The translations under genes were made by a program, and so were the position numbers. DNA of 38,251 nt from JAFAXD01 sp035472475 (GTDB lineage Bacteria > Pseudomonadota > Alphaproteobacteria > Rhizobiales > Xanthobacteraceae), in the NCBI GenBank assembly GCA_035472475.1, contig DATIPA010000094.1, forward strand, positions 1-38,251. The letters are read 5' to 3'. Positions within the stretch are counted from its first letter, which is position 1. Each line of letters begins with the position of its first letter. Below are positions 15,984 to 24,537 of the stretch, piece by piece. Below the pieces are notes generated by a model. That model saw only the letters and a list, made by a program, of their open reading frames with translations, was not told the DNA's origin and made no database searches.

Positions 15984-16295
15984 ATGACCTCATGTCTCGA
16001 ACTCTGCAGCCCCGATGATGTTCCGGAAGGGTCCGCACTGCGGGTCGAGGCCGGGACGCTCACGCTCGCCGTGTTCAATGTCGAGGGCGAATTCTACGTT
16101 ACCGACGACAATTGCACCCACGGCCCCGGCTCGTTGTCGGAAGGTTACATCGAAGGCGACATCGTCGAGTGCAATTTTCACAATGGCCAGTTCAATATCC
16201 GAACCGGGGCGGTGGTGTCGCCGCCCTGCATGGTGCCGATCAAGACCTATCCGGCGCGCGTGGAAAACGGCAAGGTCGTGATCGAGGTAGACTGA
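15984..16295 (+). CDS. Rieske-type ferredoxin
   Basis: A 103-residue soluble ferredoxin with a Rieske cluster: Cys44, His46 (CTHGPGSL) and Cys63, His66 (CNFHNGQFN), spaced as in biphenyl/naphthalene dioxygenase ferredoxins. It would shuttle electrons from an NAD(P)H reductase to an oxygenase, most simply the divergent one. I start at ATG 15984; the open frame extends further upstream only through the shared promoter region and the neighbouring gene's 5' end. The ribosome site is weak. The two genes share 15910-15983 as regulatory space, in which I see no clear operator. Confidence 0.92.
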   Translation: MTSCLELCSPDDVPEGSALRVEAGTLTLAVFNVEGEFYVTDDNCTHGPGSLSEGYIEGDIVECNFHNGQFNIRTGAVVSPPCMVPIKTYPARVENGKVVIEVD

Positions 16296-16348
16296 CGATT
16301 TGGCGAGACACGCGGTGATACAACCGGCTTCGCGGTGACAGCAACTCG

Positions 16349-17203
16349 ATGTCGCTTTTAAACGAATATCTCGCTCTCGTCGTCGCAGTCATTCTGATCC
16401 TGGCGTCGCTCCCGGTCGTCTACTTCCTCGACCCCCCCCGGATGATCGATCATCTCTCGCGCACGCTGGTCGCAATCGGCGTCGGTCTCCTGGCTGCGTT
16501 CGTCGCGGTGACCATTTTCGATTTGAACGCCAAGAAATTGGAGAGCGAGCGCAATCTGGCGCAGCAACAGGCCAGACGAAGCAAGGCGCTCACCTTGGTC
16601 AGCAACTTGCGCTACTTCGCCATCCAGTATGGCTTTGCCGCCTATCAGATCGGTGAGACGCGCAGCGACTGCGGACCCAAGAGCCCCGACGGCGTCATGA
16701 GCGAGGTATGCCGGGAAGGGGCGAACTACGCGATCAACGTGAGCAGGCTGATGCCTGCGGACTATGCTGTGATCACGGCGCTGAGCGAGACCAGCGACGC
16801 CTTTGCCAGATCGGTCAGGGTTTCGACCTTGCTGGCCGATGCCGAAGTGACGACGCGCGCGCGAATGCCGGTGGTGATCGGAAACTACGTCAGTGCCTAC
16901 ACGGTTGGGCAGCAGCCGCCCACCCAGATTCGCGACCGGTTCCTGCAAACGCTGTCGGAACTGGAGGCCGCAGCGGAGGATGCGTCGGTGACGTTTTGCA
17001 TCTTCGCGGCCGCCTTGACGCAGAGCGACAGTAAGCTCGAGCAGACGATTTCAGCGCTCGAGAGCGCGCTCGCCAAGGGACCGGAGCAGGCTCGCACGGT
17101 CCTTCAAAGCAGCGCTAAGGCGGCGAGCACAAGCGATTTCGATTGTTCCAACCCGCGTGCCCAGATCGAGCGCAACCTCTCGAACGCGAGCGGACATCGC
17201 TAA
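16349..17203 (+). CDS. Hypothetical two-segment membrane protein
   Basis: A 284-residue protein without a family I recognise. Two hydrophobic segments (about 7-27 and 39-59) are followed by a charged helical stretch with coiled-coil character (LNAKKLESERNLAQQQARRS). A long helical domain then carries four cysteines (DCGPKS, EVCREG, TFCIF, DFDCSN). The topology suggests an anchored sensor- or scaffold-like protein, but no catalytic motif is seen. It starts 53 bases after the ferredoxin stop and converges on the FecR-domain gene, with the short inverted repeat AACGC/GCGTT at 17202-17215 between them. Confidence 0.75.
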   Translation: MSLLNEYLALVVAVILILASLPVVYFLDPPRMIDHLSRTLVAIGVGLLAAFVAVTIFDLNAKKLESERNLAQQQARRSKALTLVSNLRYFAIQYGFAAYQIGETRSDCGPKSPDGVMSEVCREGANYAINVSRLMPADYAVITALSETSDAFARSVRVSTLLADAEVTTRARMPVVIGNYVSAYTVGQQPPTQIRDRFLQTLSELEAAAEDASVTFCIFAAALTQSDSKLEQTISALESALAKGPEQARTVLQSSAKAASTSDFDCSNPRAQIERNLSNASGHR

Positions 17204-17226
17204 CGCAAGGGCGTTTACGCCGTCAC

Positions 17227-18633
17227 TCAACGCCCGTTGTTTTGTTTTGGCTGTCGGCCCTGCCGTCGCTGCCCCGGCCCGCGGCGCTGCAGGTTTTGCT
17301 GCAGACGTGGATTCTGTGTGCCTTGCAGGTTTGGCTGACCCTGCAGGTTTGGCTGACCCTGGAGCGTCGGTTGACCCGCCGGACCGGTCTGCCCGGCCGG
17401 CGTTTGCTGACCGGTTGGTGGGCCGCTTTGGCCGGGGCGTGCCGGCAGGTTGGGCGCGCCCGCGCGGTTCGCGGGTCCCTGCGTCGACTGTCCTCCCGGC
17501 CGGTTCGGCTGGCCCGGCGTGGTCTGCTGCCCGGCGCGGTTAGGCTGCCCCTGCGTGCCTTGCTGGCGCGGCTGATTGGTCTGGCCCTGCCGCCCGGGTT
17601 GTCCTGGCTGATTCGGTTGCCCCGGACGGTTCGGCTGGTTCTGGCGGTTGGGCTGTCCAGGCCGATTCTGCTGACCGGGCTGATTGGGCCGTTGCAGGTT
17701 CGGTTGCCGCTGCAGGCCGGGCTGCTGCTGCTGGCGGCGCTGCGTCACCAGCTGCCGCCCGACCTGTTGCGCGGAGAACGTCTGCCGCACGAAGGCGCGG
17801 TCGCGCGCGGCCTGCTGCGGAGAAATCTGCAGCGGCACGGCGGCGAACCGCCCGGCTGCGCCGGGGCGGATCGAAAAGCCGGTCGATGCGCGCGACAGCG
17901 TTCCGAGCTGCGCGCCGGCAGCGCCGAACACTTCGATGCGTCCGACCGTGCCGTTGGCGTCCGGATAAAGTTTGATCGACACGTCACCGCCGCCGCCCCC
18001 GGTTGGAACTTCAACCAGACCGGTCGTCCCCCGGATCCCAAGCGTGGCTGTTGGCGTCGCGATCTTCATGTCGCCGGTCTTGGCGACGAGACTGGCCACG
18101 AACGCGGTTGAGCCGCGCACCACGTTGAACAGCGCCGAATTCTTGGTGCCGCCCTCTTCGAACAGGAAGTCGCTCACCTCCAACGTCGAGCTCGGCCCGA
18201 GCTTGAACGTCGTATCGTCGTCAAACGTAACGGCGAGCGACCCTTTCTCGTCGGTCTGCAACAGATCGCCCTTGTAGATGGCGTCGCCGGCCTTGAGGTT
18301 GGTTACGGCCGCACCATTGCGAAAGTCGCTGACGTTGCCGCTGACGGTGGCGACGCTCCCAACCGGAGCTGGCGACTGCGCCGCGGGCGCCGTCGCGGGT
18401 TGCTGTGCAGATGGCTGCGGCGTGGCGGTTGGCTGTGGTGCCGCGGGGGCCTGGCCGGCGGGTGGCGAAGCGGCAGCCGGCGGAGCTGCGGGTTGCGCGG
18501 CCGGTGCCGGTGGAGCAGGTGTTTGCGCCGCTGGGGCGCCGGGCTGCGGCACGGTCTGAGCAAGGGCTGACACGCCCGTGCCGAGCAGCACGCTCAATGC
18601 AATTGCAACTCTGGTGCGCGCTACTTTCCCCAC
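17227..18633 (-). CDS. Exported FecR-domain protein with Gln/Pro/Asn-rich tail
   Basis: About 468 residues in four parts. A signal peptide (ARTRVAIALSVLLGTGVSAL, then AQT) comes first, then a Pro/Ala-rich linker (about 27-85). A FecR-type beta domain (about 90-235) includes GNVSDFRNGAAVTNLKAGD and GDMKIATPTATLGIRGTTG, and a disordered tail of about 170 residues follows, built of QPNRPGQ-like units. FecR domains of this soluble type occur in envelope proteins and are not necessarily tied to iron signalling. The start is uncertain: GTG 18633 places the signal peptide well, TTG 18657 is the other option, and neither has a ribosome site. It follows the HupE gene closely on the same strand. Confidence 0.8.
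   Translation of the reverse strand: MGKVARTRVAIALSVLLGTGVSALAQTVPQPGAPAAQTPAPPAPAAQPAAPPAAASPPAGQAPAAPQPTATPQPSAQQPATAPAAQSPAPVGSVATVSGNVSDFRNGAAVTNLKAGDAIYKGDLLQTDEKGSLAVTFDDDTTFKLGPSSTLEVSDFLFEEGGTKNSALFNVVRGSTAFVASLVAKTGDMKIATPTATLGIRGTTGLVEVPTGGGGGDVSIKLYPDANGTVGRIEVFGAAGAQLGTLSRASTGFSIRPGAAGRFAAVPLQISPQQAARDRAFVRQTFSAQQVGRQLVTQRRQQQQPGLQRQPNLQRPNQPGQQNRPGQPNRQNQPNRPGQPNQPGQPGRQGQTNQPRQQGTQGQPNRAGQQTTPGQPNRPGGQSTQGPANRAGAPNLPARPGQSGPPTGQQTPAGQTGPAGQPTLQGQPNLQGQPNLQGTQNPRLQQNLQRRGPGQRRQGRQPKQNNGR
17326..17361 (+). repeat. Tandem 18-base repeat in the FecR-protein tail
   Basis: Two identical copies of CAGGTTTGGCTGACCCTG lie at 17326-17343 and 17344-17361, encoding QGQPNL twice. The wider tail has many near-copies of CTG/GGTT-rich codons. 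Such repeats can expand or contract by slippage, so the tail length may vary between strains. Confidence 0.8.
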
Positions 18634-18668
18634 ACGGCAGGGGGAACGCGCGGCCAAAGGCGGGGTTC

Positions 18669-19262
18669 TCAGCCGACCGCCAGGAGCACCGCCCCAACCA
18701 CCACGGCGGCTCCGCCGGCCAGCTGGGCGATCTGGCGACCGCCGGCAGCGCGGCCCATGAGCACCCCAAATCCAATGCCGATCGCATGCAGGATCGCGGT
18801 CGCAGCAACAAAACCAAGACCAAACAGAATGCCTGAAGCGGACTCCGGCATTTCAGTCCCATGCGCGTGGCCATGAAAGATTGCGAACAGGCCGACAATC
18901 GCCATCGCGATTGCGACTGGAACGTGGACCGCGAATGCGATCACGGCGCCAAGCACCACCACCGACAACGCAATGCCGGTTTCAACATACGGGATGGCGA
19001 CGCCCATCATGCCGGCGATCCCCGCCACCGCCATCACCGAGATGAAGGTCGCGGGCACCAGCCACAATGCGCGTCCGCCGAGCTGCGCCGCGAACACGCC
19101 GACCGCCAGCATGGCGATGACATGATCGAGCCCCGTCAACGGATGCGCGAAGCCGTGCACCAGATCGTGTGCCTGGCCGACGCCCGGATGCGCGAAGGCG
19201 ATGGTCGGCGCCGCAACCGCGACCGCCGCAGCAGCCAAAAAAGCCAATGCCTTACGATACAT
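18669..19262 (-). CDS. hupE: HupE/UreJ-family metal permease
   Basis: A 197-residue membrane protein with a cleavable or first hydrophobic segment and about six more. Family hallmarks are AHPGVGQAHDLVHGFAHPLT, then GLDHVIAMLAVGVFAAQLGG, and FHGHAHGTEMP, whose His and Asp residues bind nickel or cobalt. HupE/UreJ proteins import nickel (or cobalt) for hydrogenase, urease or related metalloenzymes; none of these is encoded here. I start at ATG 19262. The frame is open 48 bases upstream, but that adds no signal. It lies close upstream of the FecR-domain gene, so they may be co-transcribed. Confidence 0.88.
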   Translation of the reverse strand: MYRKALAFLAAAAVAVAAPTIAFAHPGVGQAHDLVHGFAHPLTGLDHVIAMLAVGVFAAQLGGRALWLVPATFISVMAVAGIAGMMGVAIPYVETGIALSVVVLGAVIAFAVHVPVAIAMAIVGLFAIFHGHAHGTEMPESASGILFGLGFVAATAILHAIGIGFGVLMGRAAGGRQIAQLAGGAAVVVGAVLLAVG

Positions 19263-19486
19263 AGTGAAACCCCAATTCCGGCCCGGTATGATCAATCTGG
19301 CATACGCCATCGGGGGGGCATTTTCCAGTTCGGCCCATGAACGGGCAATGAATGAGGTATCGACGTTTGCAAGCCGGCGCGTTAGGGCGAACGCGACAAT
19401 CCTTTTAAATTCGAGGCGCGCTGTCGCGGGCGTTGCATGGTTTTACGGGCGTCGCAGTAGGGATGTTAGGGCAGGGGACGTAATCG

Positions 19487-21916
19487 ATGCTGTTGCGACG
19501 AACCGCGATTGCGTGGGCGCTTGTCGTCATCCTGATACCCGCGCTCGCGTCGCCGGCTGCGTTGGCGCAGGCGACCAGGCCCGCCGCGAACGCGCCCGCT
19601 CCCGCCGCCCCGGCGCAACCGAGCAAGCCGGCTGCGAACGCGCCTGCTCCCAGCTCCTCGGCGCTGACCGCGGACCTCGTTCCCCTCAAGCAGCTTCTCG
19701 ACGAGATCCAGCAAGCGATCGGGCACCCGGGCCATACCGATCAGAGCCTAACCGAGCTGCGCGAAAAGCTTGCCCCCATCCGTGAAGGCCTGCGCGCGCA
19801 ATTCGACGTTCTCGATCCGCGTCTCGCCGAAGTCGACAGTCGCCTGTCGGAGCTTGGTCCGGCGCCCGCGCCCGGTCAGCCTCCGGAAGCTGCCACCATC
19901 GCGGAGGAACGCGCCAAACTCAGCCAGACCCATGCCGAGGTCGATGCCGCGCTCAAGGAAACCCGCTTGCTGAGCCTGCGCGCCGACGACATTGCGGCGC
20001 GCATCAACGAAAGCCGGCGCAGCCTGTTCAGCCGTGCGTTGTTTCAGCGGACGCCGGGCGTGCTCGATACCGGCTTCTGGTCTGAAACCATGCGCGGCTT
20101 GCAGACGGAGAACCAGGGCATTTCCTTTCTGATCCGGTCCTCGATCGAATACGCGCGCCGCAACGGCAGCACGTGGGGAGTCGTTGGCAGTATCGCGACG
20201 CTGATCGCGCTGGCCGCCTTGGCGATTGCGGCCACCTACGGATGGCGCCGTCGCTTTGCGCGCGAGGCCGATCCCGGCCGTACCGCGGGCCGCTTTGCGC
20301 GCGCACTCGCGGCGCTGATCACGCTCGCGCGCCACGCGCTGCTGATGCCGATCAGCGTTTTCATCATCATCAAGGTTCTCGACAGCAACGGTTTGCTGTT
20401 GCCGGTCGTTGCCGACCTCGGTCTTGGTCTCACCGTGGCGGTTGCGGTCGCGAGCTTCGGACGCGGCATCGCGCTTGCGGTGCTGGCGCCGGGCACGCCG
20501 TACCGGCGCCTGGTCAATGCGGATGAACTGCAGGCACGGCGGCTCGCGTCGTGCCTGATCTGGAGTTCACGCGTCCTCGGCGCGGTGATCTTCCTCAACC
20601 TGATGCACAAGGCGGTCGGCGCGCCGCTGTCGACCACAGTGGCGACGAGCGCGTTGCTCGCGGTGCTGATTGGCCTGCTCGCCCTGTATCTGTTGATCCG
20701 GCTTCCGCCGGCCGAAACCAGCGCCGGCTTCCGCTGGCTGCGTTTTATCGGGTGGGTGTTCGTCGTCGTCATCGCGGCGGCGTTGCTGACCGGCTTCGTC
20801 GGATTCGCCGCATTCCTGTCCGGACGAGCGGTAGTTCTGTTCGTGATGATCGGCGCCTACTACCTCGGCGCGGCGCTGATCGACGCGGTCGCGACCGATG
20901 TACTGAACGCCGACTCAACGCGCGGGCGCCGCCTGGCGGCAACCTTCGGGCTCTCGCCGCGCGGCCTCGAGCTCGTCGCGATGCTGCTCGGGGCCGTCGC
21001 CAAGCTCTGCCTCGCGCTGCTGGCCGTGGTCCCGGTGCTCGGACCCTGGGGGATCTTCGCAGCCGACTTCTTCGACGTGATCCACGATGCGCTGTTCGGC
21101 GCGGGCGTCGGGGCTATCAGCATCTCGCTCAGCACCATCATCATCGCGATTTTGGTGTTGCTGCTCGGCTTTGTCGCGACCCGTGCAGTGCAACGCTGGC
21201 TCGACCGGCGTTTTCTGCCGCGCACCGGGCTCGATCCCGGTCTACAGAACTCGGTCTCGGTCTTGTTCGGCTACGCGGGCGTCATCGCAGCGCTGATCGT
21301 CGCGCTCACCGAGCTCGGCATCGATCTGCAAAAGATTGCGCTGATCGCGGGCGCGCTCTCGGTCGGCATCGGTTTTGGCCTGCAGTCGGTTGTCTCCAAT
21401 TTTGTCTGCGGCATCATCCTGCTGGCGGAGCGGCCGATCCGGGTCGGCGACTGGGTGCTGGTCAAGAACGAGGAGGGGTTCGTGCGCCGGATCAGCGTGC
21501 GTGCGACCGAGATCGAGACCTTCGACCGTGCCAGCGTGATCGTCCCCAACCAGGACCTGATCACGGGCGTGGTCAAGAACATGACGCACGGCAATCCGAT
21601 CGGGCGCCTGACCGTCAAGCTGGGCGTTGGTTACGACAGCGACATGGACCAGGTGCGCGAGATCCTGCTGGACATCGCGCAGGCGCATCCGCAGGTCATG
21701 CGCACGCCGGGACCGAATGTGGTGTTCATGGGGTTTGGGGTGCTTGCGCTCGACGTCGAGCTGCGTTGTTTCGTCGGTGATGTCCAGCACGCGCTCACCA
21801 CCCGCAGCGACCTCAATTTCGCCATTCTGCGCCGCTTTCGCGAAGCCGGGATTGGCATCCCGACCAATCCGGCCGACCTCAAGCTCGCGGAGAAGCCATC
21901 GGCGCACCCTGAATGA
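19487..21916 (+). CDS. Large MscS-family mechanosensitive channel
   Basis: An 809-residue protein. A signal peptide (to about 27) and an Ala/Pro-rich stretch precede a periplasmic helical domain (about 60-215, DUF3772-like). About ten hydrophobic segments follow, then the MscS pore and beta domain: LIAGALSVGIGFGLQSVVSN, LLAERPIRVGDWVLV and RATEIETFDRASVIVPNQDL. The Gly/Ala-rich pore helix and the NFVCGIILL kink are well preserved. Such large channels (MscK / YbiO type) release solutes under osmotic downshock. It is divergent from hupE across 224 bases (19263-19486), which contain a G-rich run but no site I can name. Confidence 0.9.
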   Translation: MLLRRTAIAWALVVILIPALASPAALAQATRPAANAPAPAAPAQPSKPAANAPAPSSSALTADLVPLKQLLDEIQQAIGHPGHTDQSLTELREKLAPIREGLRAQFDVLDPRLAEVDSRLSELGPAPAPGQPPEAATIAEERAKLSQTHAEVDAALKETRLLSLRADDIAARINESRRSLFSRALFQRTPGVLDTGFWSETMRGLQTENQGISFLIRSSIEYARRNGSTWGVVGSIATLIALAALAIAATYGWRRRFAREADPGRTAGRFARALAALITLARHALLMPISVFIIIKVLDSNGLLLPVVADLGLGLTVAVAVASFGRGIALAVLAPGTPYRRLVNADELQARRLASCLIWSSRVLGAVIFLNLMHKAVGAPLSTTVATSALLAVLIGLLALYLLIRLPPAETSAGFRWLRFIGWVFVVVIAAALLTGFVGFAAFLSGRAVVLFVMIGAYYLGAALIDAVATDVLNADSTRGRRLAATFGLSPRGLELVAMLLGAVAKLCLALLAVVPVLGPWGIFAADFFDVIHDALFGAGVGAISISLSTIIIAILVLLLGFVATRAVQRWLDRRFLPRTGLDPGLQNSVSVLFGYAGVIAALIVALTELGIDLQKIALIAGALSVGIGFGLQSVVSNFVCGIILLAERPIRVGDWVLVKNEEGFVRRISVRATEIETFDRASVIVPNQDLITGVVKNMTHGNPIGRLTVKLGVGYDSDMDQVREILLDIAQAHPQVMRTPGPNVVFMGFGVLALDVELRCFVGDVQHALTTRSDLNFAILRRFREAGIGIPTNPADLKLAEKPSAHPE

Positions 21917-22011
21917 CCGTCCGTGAGCAACGGCCCGCCCGCGGATGAGCGTGTCGCGGCCGTAAACCGTTTGGCGACCTTTGCCCCTTTAACTTGCGCC
22001 GCAGTGACCTC

Positions 22012-22521
22012 ATGCATCGCACGCTGCCCATCATCGCCCTGACGGCTCTGGCGCTCGCGGCCTGCGCGAGCGGTGATCTGCCCTCGCAGCCGAGCTTCTA
22101 TCAGAACCTCGCAGCGCCGAATGCCGAAGTCGACGCGACCGCGGCGCAATCGATGATTTCCGGCTATCGCCAGAACAACGGGCTCGGCCCGGTCGCGGTC
22201 GATCCTGCGCTGATGCGGCTTGCGTCCGAGCAGTCGCGCGCCATGGCGCAGCGGGACAAGCTCGACCACAACGCCGCCCGCTCGTTTACCGACCGCATCA
22301 CCAGTGCGGGCTTCCCGGCCAAAGCGGCAGTCGAGAACGTCGGCGCCGGCTACCACACGCTGGCCGAGGCATTCTCGGGCTGGCGCGATTCACCGCCGCA
22401 CCGCGCCAACATGCTCAAGCCCGGGGTCACCCGCATGGGCATCGCGGCCGTTTACGCACCGAACTCGAAATACAAGGTGTTCTGGACGCTGATCATGGCG
22501 GCGCCTGACCGCGAAGGTTAG
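22012..22521 (+). CDS. CAP/SCP-domain lipoprotein
   Basis: A 169-residue secreted protein. The lipobox LALAAC gives lipidated Cys18. The CAP (SCP/PR1-like) domain follows, with LDHNAARSFTDRI, ENVGAGYHTLAEAFSGWRDS and PPHRANMLKPG, carrying the conserved His and Glu residues of the cavity. Bacterial CAP proteins are of uncertain activity. I start at ATG 22012 because it places the signal sequence correctly; a TTG at 21994 is in frame. It converges on the next small gene with 13 bases between. Confidence 0.88.
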   Translation: MHRTLPIIALTALALAACASGDLPSQPSFYQNLAAPNAEVDATAAQSMISGYRQNNGLGPVAVDPALMRLASEQSRAMAQRDKLDHNAARSFTDRITSAGFPAKAAVENVGAGYHTLAEAFSGWRDSPPHRANMLKPGVTRMGIAAVYAPNSKYKVFWTLIMAAPDREG

Positions 22522-22534
22522 CTGCAGACCGGCA

Positions 22535-22858
22535 CTATTCCGGCTTTGTGCTGCTGGCGTGCTTGGTGCTGGTGTGCTTGGTGCCGGTCTTGCCAGTAGC
22601 CTTCGCGCTCGCAGTGCCCTTGCCGGCAGCGCTCGTCGCTGCCGTGGCGTCGGCGCCGCGCACGTCTTGCCATGGATCGGTGTTGCGCGGCTTGTCGGGC
22701 ACGTTCTTGATCATGGCCCTGTAGGCCTTGTCAGCCTCGGCGTCGGATTTCTTGTCCTTATCGCTGCGCGCCGTGGTCTGGCTCATCTGCGCGTAGCCGG
22801 GCGTGCTCAGCGCCGCCAGTGCCAGCGCGACCATCAGAATTCTCAAGCGGTCACGCAT
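22535..22858 (-). CDS. Small secreted protein, Lys/Thr/Ala-rich tail
   Basis: A 107-residue protein with a signal peptide (RLRILMVALALAALSTPGYA, cleavage before QMS). A short charged segment, DKAYRAMIKNVPDKPRNTDP then WQDVR, follows; it looks like the conserved core. The low-complexity tail is rich in Lys, Thr, Ala and Ser. GGAGG lies just upstream of the ATG at 22858. I recall similar small exported proteins in Bradyrhizobium relatives but no function. Confidence 0.8.
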   Translation of the reverse strand: MRDRLRILMVALALAALSTPGYAQMSQTTARSDKDKKSDAEADKAYRAMIKNVPDKPRNTDPWQDVRGADATAATSAAGKGTASAKATGKTGTKHTSTKHASSTKPE

Positions 22859-23022
22859 CGATAACCTCCCACCGCACGCACAGACGTGCCCCGTGCCGAC
22901 GCCAAGACTTCGGAATTGATTCAAACCACCCGTACGCAATTATTCACGGAAATGTGGCGGTTGGCGGGCAATCTCGCGCGAACAACGTACGTTCACAGGC
23001 GAAAAACGAGCCGTCTGCAGGT

Positions 23023-23391
23023 TTACGAGCGCCCGCTCGCCCGGGGACGCCGCAGTACGCGACGGTAATGCGGTCGTGGCCGGTTATCGTGGGCGGCCTG
23101 CTCGTCCAGCTCATGCAGGGCGTCCATGATGTCGTCAAAGCCGACCGGCAGCAGCCCCTCGCGGAGCGGCCGTGTCGCTGTGACGCCATCCTTGGTGCTG
23201 GCGTCGGAGGCCCACGATGCCAGGATCGCGCGCTTCTCGTTAAGCGTCAGATCAGGGTCCTGGACCACCTGACGCGGATACGCAAACGCGCCGGCCGGGC
23301 GCAGAAGCGCAAGCAAGTCACGCGGACCATCCGCGCGACGCGCGAATGCGGTCCGATCATGGGATCCTGAGAAGCGGACTTGTCCCCTCAT
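23023..23391 (-). CDS. Conserved hypothetical protein (EKRAILASWASDA motif)
   Basis: A 122-residue basic protein. Its middle, FAYPRQVVQDPDLTLNEKRA then ILASWASDAS, followed by VGFDDIMDALHELDEQA, is a pattern I recognise from small uncharacterised proteins of rhizobia-like bacteria. This makes the minus strand the coding one here, rather than the overlapping plus-strand frames. GGAG lies upstream of ATG 23391. There is no signal peptide or membrane segment. Function unknown. Confidence 0.75.
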   Translation of the reverse strand: MRGQVRFSGSHDRTAFARRADGPRDLLALLRPAGAFAYPRQVVQDPDLTLNEKRAILASWASDASTKDGVTATRPLREGLLPVGFDDIMDALHELDEQAAHDNRPRPHYRRVLRRPRASGRS

Positions 23392-23691
23392 GGGTCGCTC
23401 CGCGAGGCCTTGTTAACGGGGTCAACCAAGCGGTCATCAGGTGCCGAACGATTAGAAAAGATCGAGGAAAATTTCAAGCGTCGTCGTGGCCTCCGCCGAC
23501 TCATCCTTAACGGGTTGTTTGCACTGCAATACTACGATTGCACCGCGCGGCGGATTACCGCCGGCCCGGCTGCCGGGGCGTGCATTTGTCGTGGCCTGCG
23601 CGCGCTAGTTGTTGGCTAAAGGATTGCGCTGCCTATGTATTTACGTCGCTTCATACCGACGACGCGCGTGATATTGTGATCGGGGGACAAC
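23392..23691. other. Non-coding stretch upstream of the Crp-type gene
   Basis: This 300-base stretch holds no gene I can support. It contains two similar TTAACGGG words (23413 and 23507) and a single TGTGA half-site (23675-23679) just before the Crp-type start. It should carry that gene's promoter, which I cannot place. Confidence 0.5.
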
Positions 23692-24426
23692 ATGAACGCA
23701 CACGCAGACGATCACGCGACGCGTCAGGTGTTCGACAAGCGGGCCATCCTCCAGCAGCATCCGCTGTTCGGAGCGCTCGGTTCTTCTCTCATTGACCAGC
23801 TCAGCTCGCACGCCACCTCCAAGCGCATCAAGCGCGGTACGACGATCTTTTCCAAGGGCGATTACGGGTCCTGTCTCTATGCGGTCTGTTCCGGCCAGGT
23901 GAAGATCACGGTGCCGTCCGGCGAGGGCAAGGATGCGGTGTTCAATCTGATCGGGCCCGGCCAGATCTTTGGTGAGATCGCGTTGCTCGACGGCGGTCAG
24001 CGCACCGCTGACGCGGTCGCGGCGCGCGACAGCGAACTCCTGATCATCGATCGACGCGATTTCATTCCACTGGTTCAGCGCGAGCCTGAAATTGCGATCA
24101 AGCTGATCGAGATCTTGTGCGCGCGCCTGCGCAACACGAGCGAACAGGTCGAAGACGTCATCTTTCTCGATTTGCCAGCCCGGTTGGCAAAGACACTGCT
24201 CCGGCTCGCCGGCACCGATGCCCGCAACCACAAGGTTCTCATTACCCAGAGCGAACTCGGTCAGATCATCGGGGTCTCGCGCGAAGCGACCAACCGGCAA
24301 TTACGCGATTGGGAAAAGCACCGCTGGGTGAAACTCGAATCGGGCGGCGTGGTGCTGCTGCAGCCCGATGCGCTGGCCGCGCTTCTGGAAACCACGCGTC
24401 CCCCGCGCGGTCACACGGGCAAATAA
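23692..24426 (+). CDS. Crp/Fnr-family regulator, likely cAMP-binding
   Basis: A 244-residue regulator. The cyclic-nucleotide-binding domain (about 25-140) has a phosphate-binding cassette FGEIALLDGGQRTADAVA (93-110), very close to cAMP-binding members. The helix-turn-helix at about 184-205 (ITQSELGQIIGVSREATNRQ) has Arg197, Glu198 and Arg202 in the RExxxR arrangement that reads TGTGA in E. coli CRP. There is no FNR-type cysteine cluster. GGGGGA precedes the ATG. A perfect TGTGA-N6-TCACA site lies 112 bases after its stop, and an adenylate cyclase gene is 2.4 kb away. Confidence 0.93.
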   Translation: MNAHADDHATRQVFDKRAILQQHPLFGALGSSLIDQLSSHATSKRIKRGTTIFSKGDYGSCLYAVCSGQVKITVPSGEGKDAVFNLIGPGQIFGEIALLDGGQRTADAVAARDSELLIIDRRDFIPLVQREPEIAIKLIEILCARLRNTSEQVEDVIFLDLPARLAKTLLRLAGTDARNHKVLITQSELGQIIGVSREATNRQLRDWEKHRWVKLESGGVVLLQPDALAALLETTRPPRGHTGK

Positions 24427-24489
24427 CACGCACCGGCTGCGCCGCCATCCGCCCGCTACCGCAATGCAACACGCGCCGGCTGTGCCGCC
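24425..24489 (+). repeat. Imperfect 22-base direct repeat
   Basis: AACACGCRCCGGCTGYGCCG followed by CC occurs at 24425-24446 and 24468-24489, with two mismatches and a 43-base period. The first copy includes the end of the Crp-type stop codon. Origin unknown. Confidence 0.7.
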
Positions 24490-24537
24490 CGGAACGACAG
24501 CCGCCGCGGGAAATATTTCATAAATTTTTCAGAGGCT

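Noticed and set aside
17281..17760. Repeated units that could suggest a CRISPR-like array
   Set aside because: The repeats are irregular, codon-phased and encode a low-complexity protein tail; there are no unique spacers of constant length.
17143..18111. 322-aa plus-strand frame opposite the FecR-domain gene
   Set aside because: It is the complement of the Gln/Pro/Asn repeat tail and has Leu/Arg low complexity; the minus strand has a signal peptide and a FecR domain.
23380..23619. 79-aa plus-strand frame in the gap before the Crp-type gene
   Set aside because: Start overlaps the 5' end of the opposite gene, no ribosome site, no recognisable sequence.
23675..23679. TGTGA upstream of the Crp-type gene as an autoregulatory site
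   Set aside because: Only one half-site; no TCACA at the proper distance.
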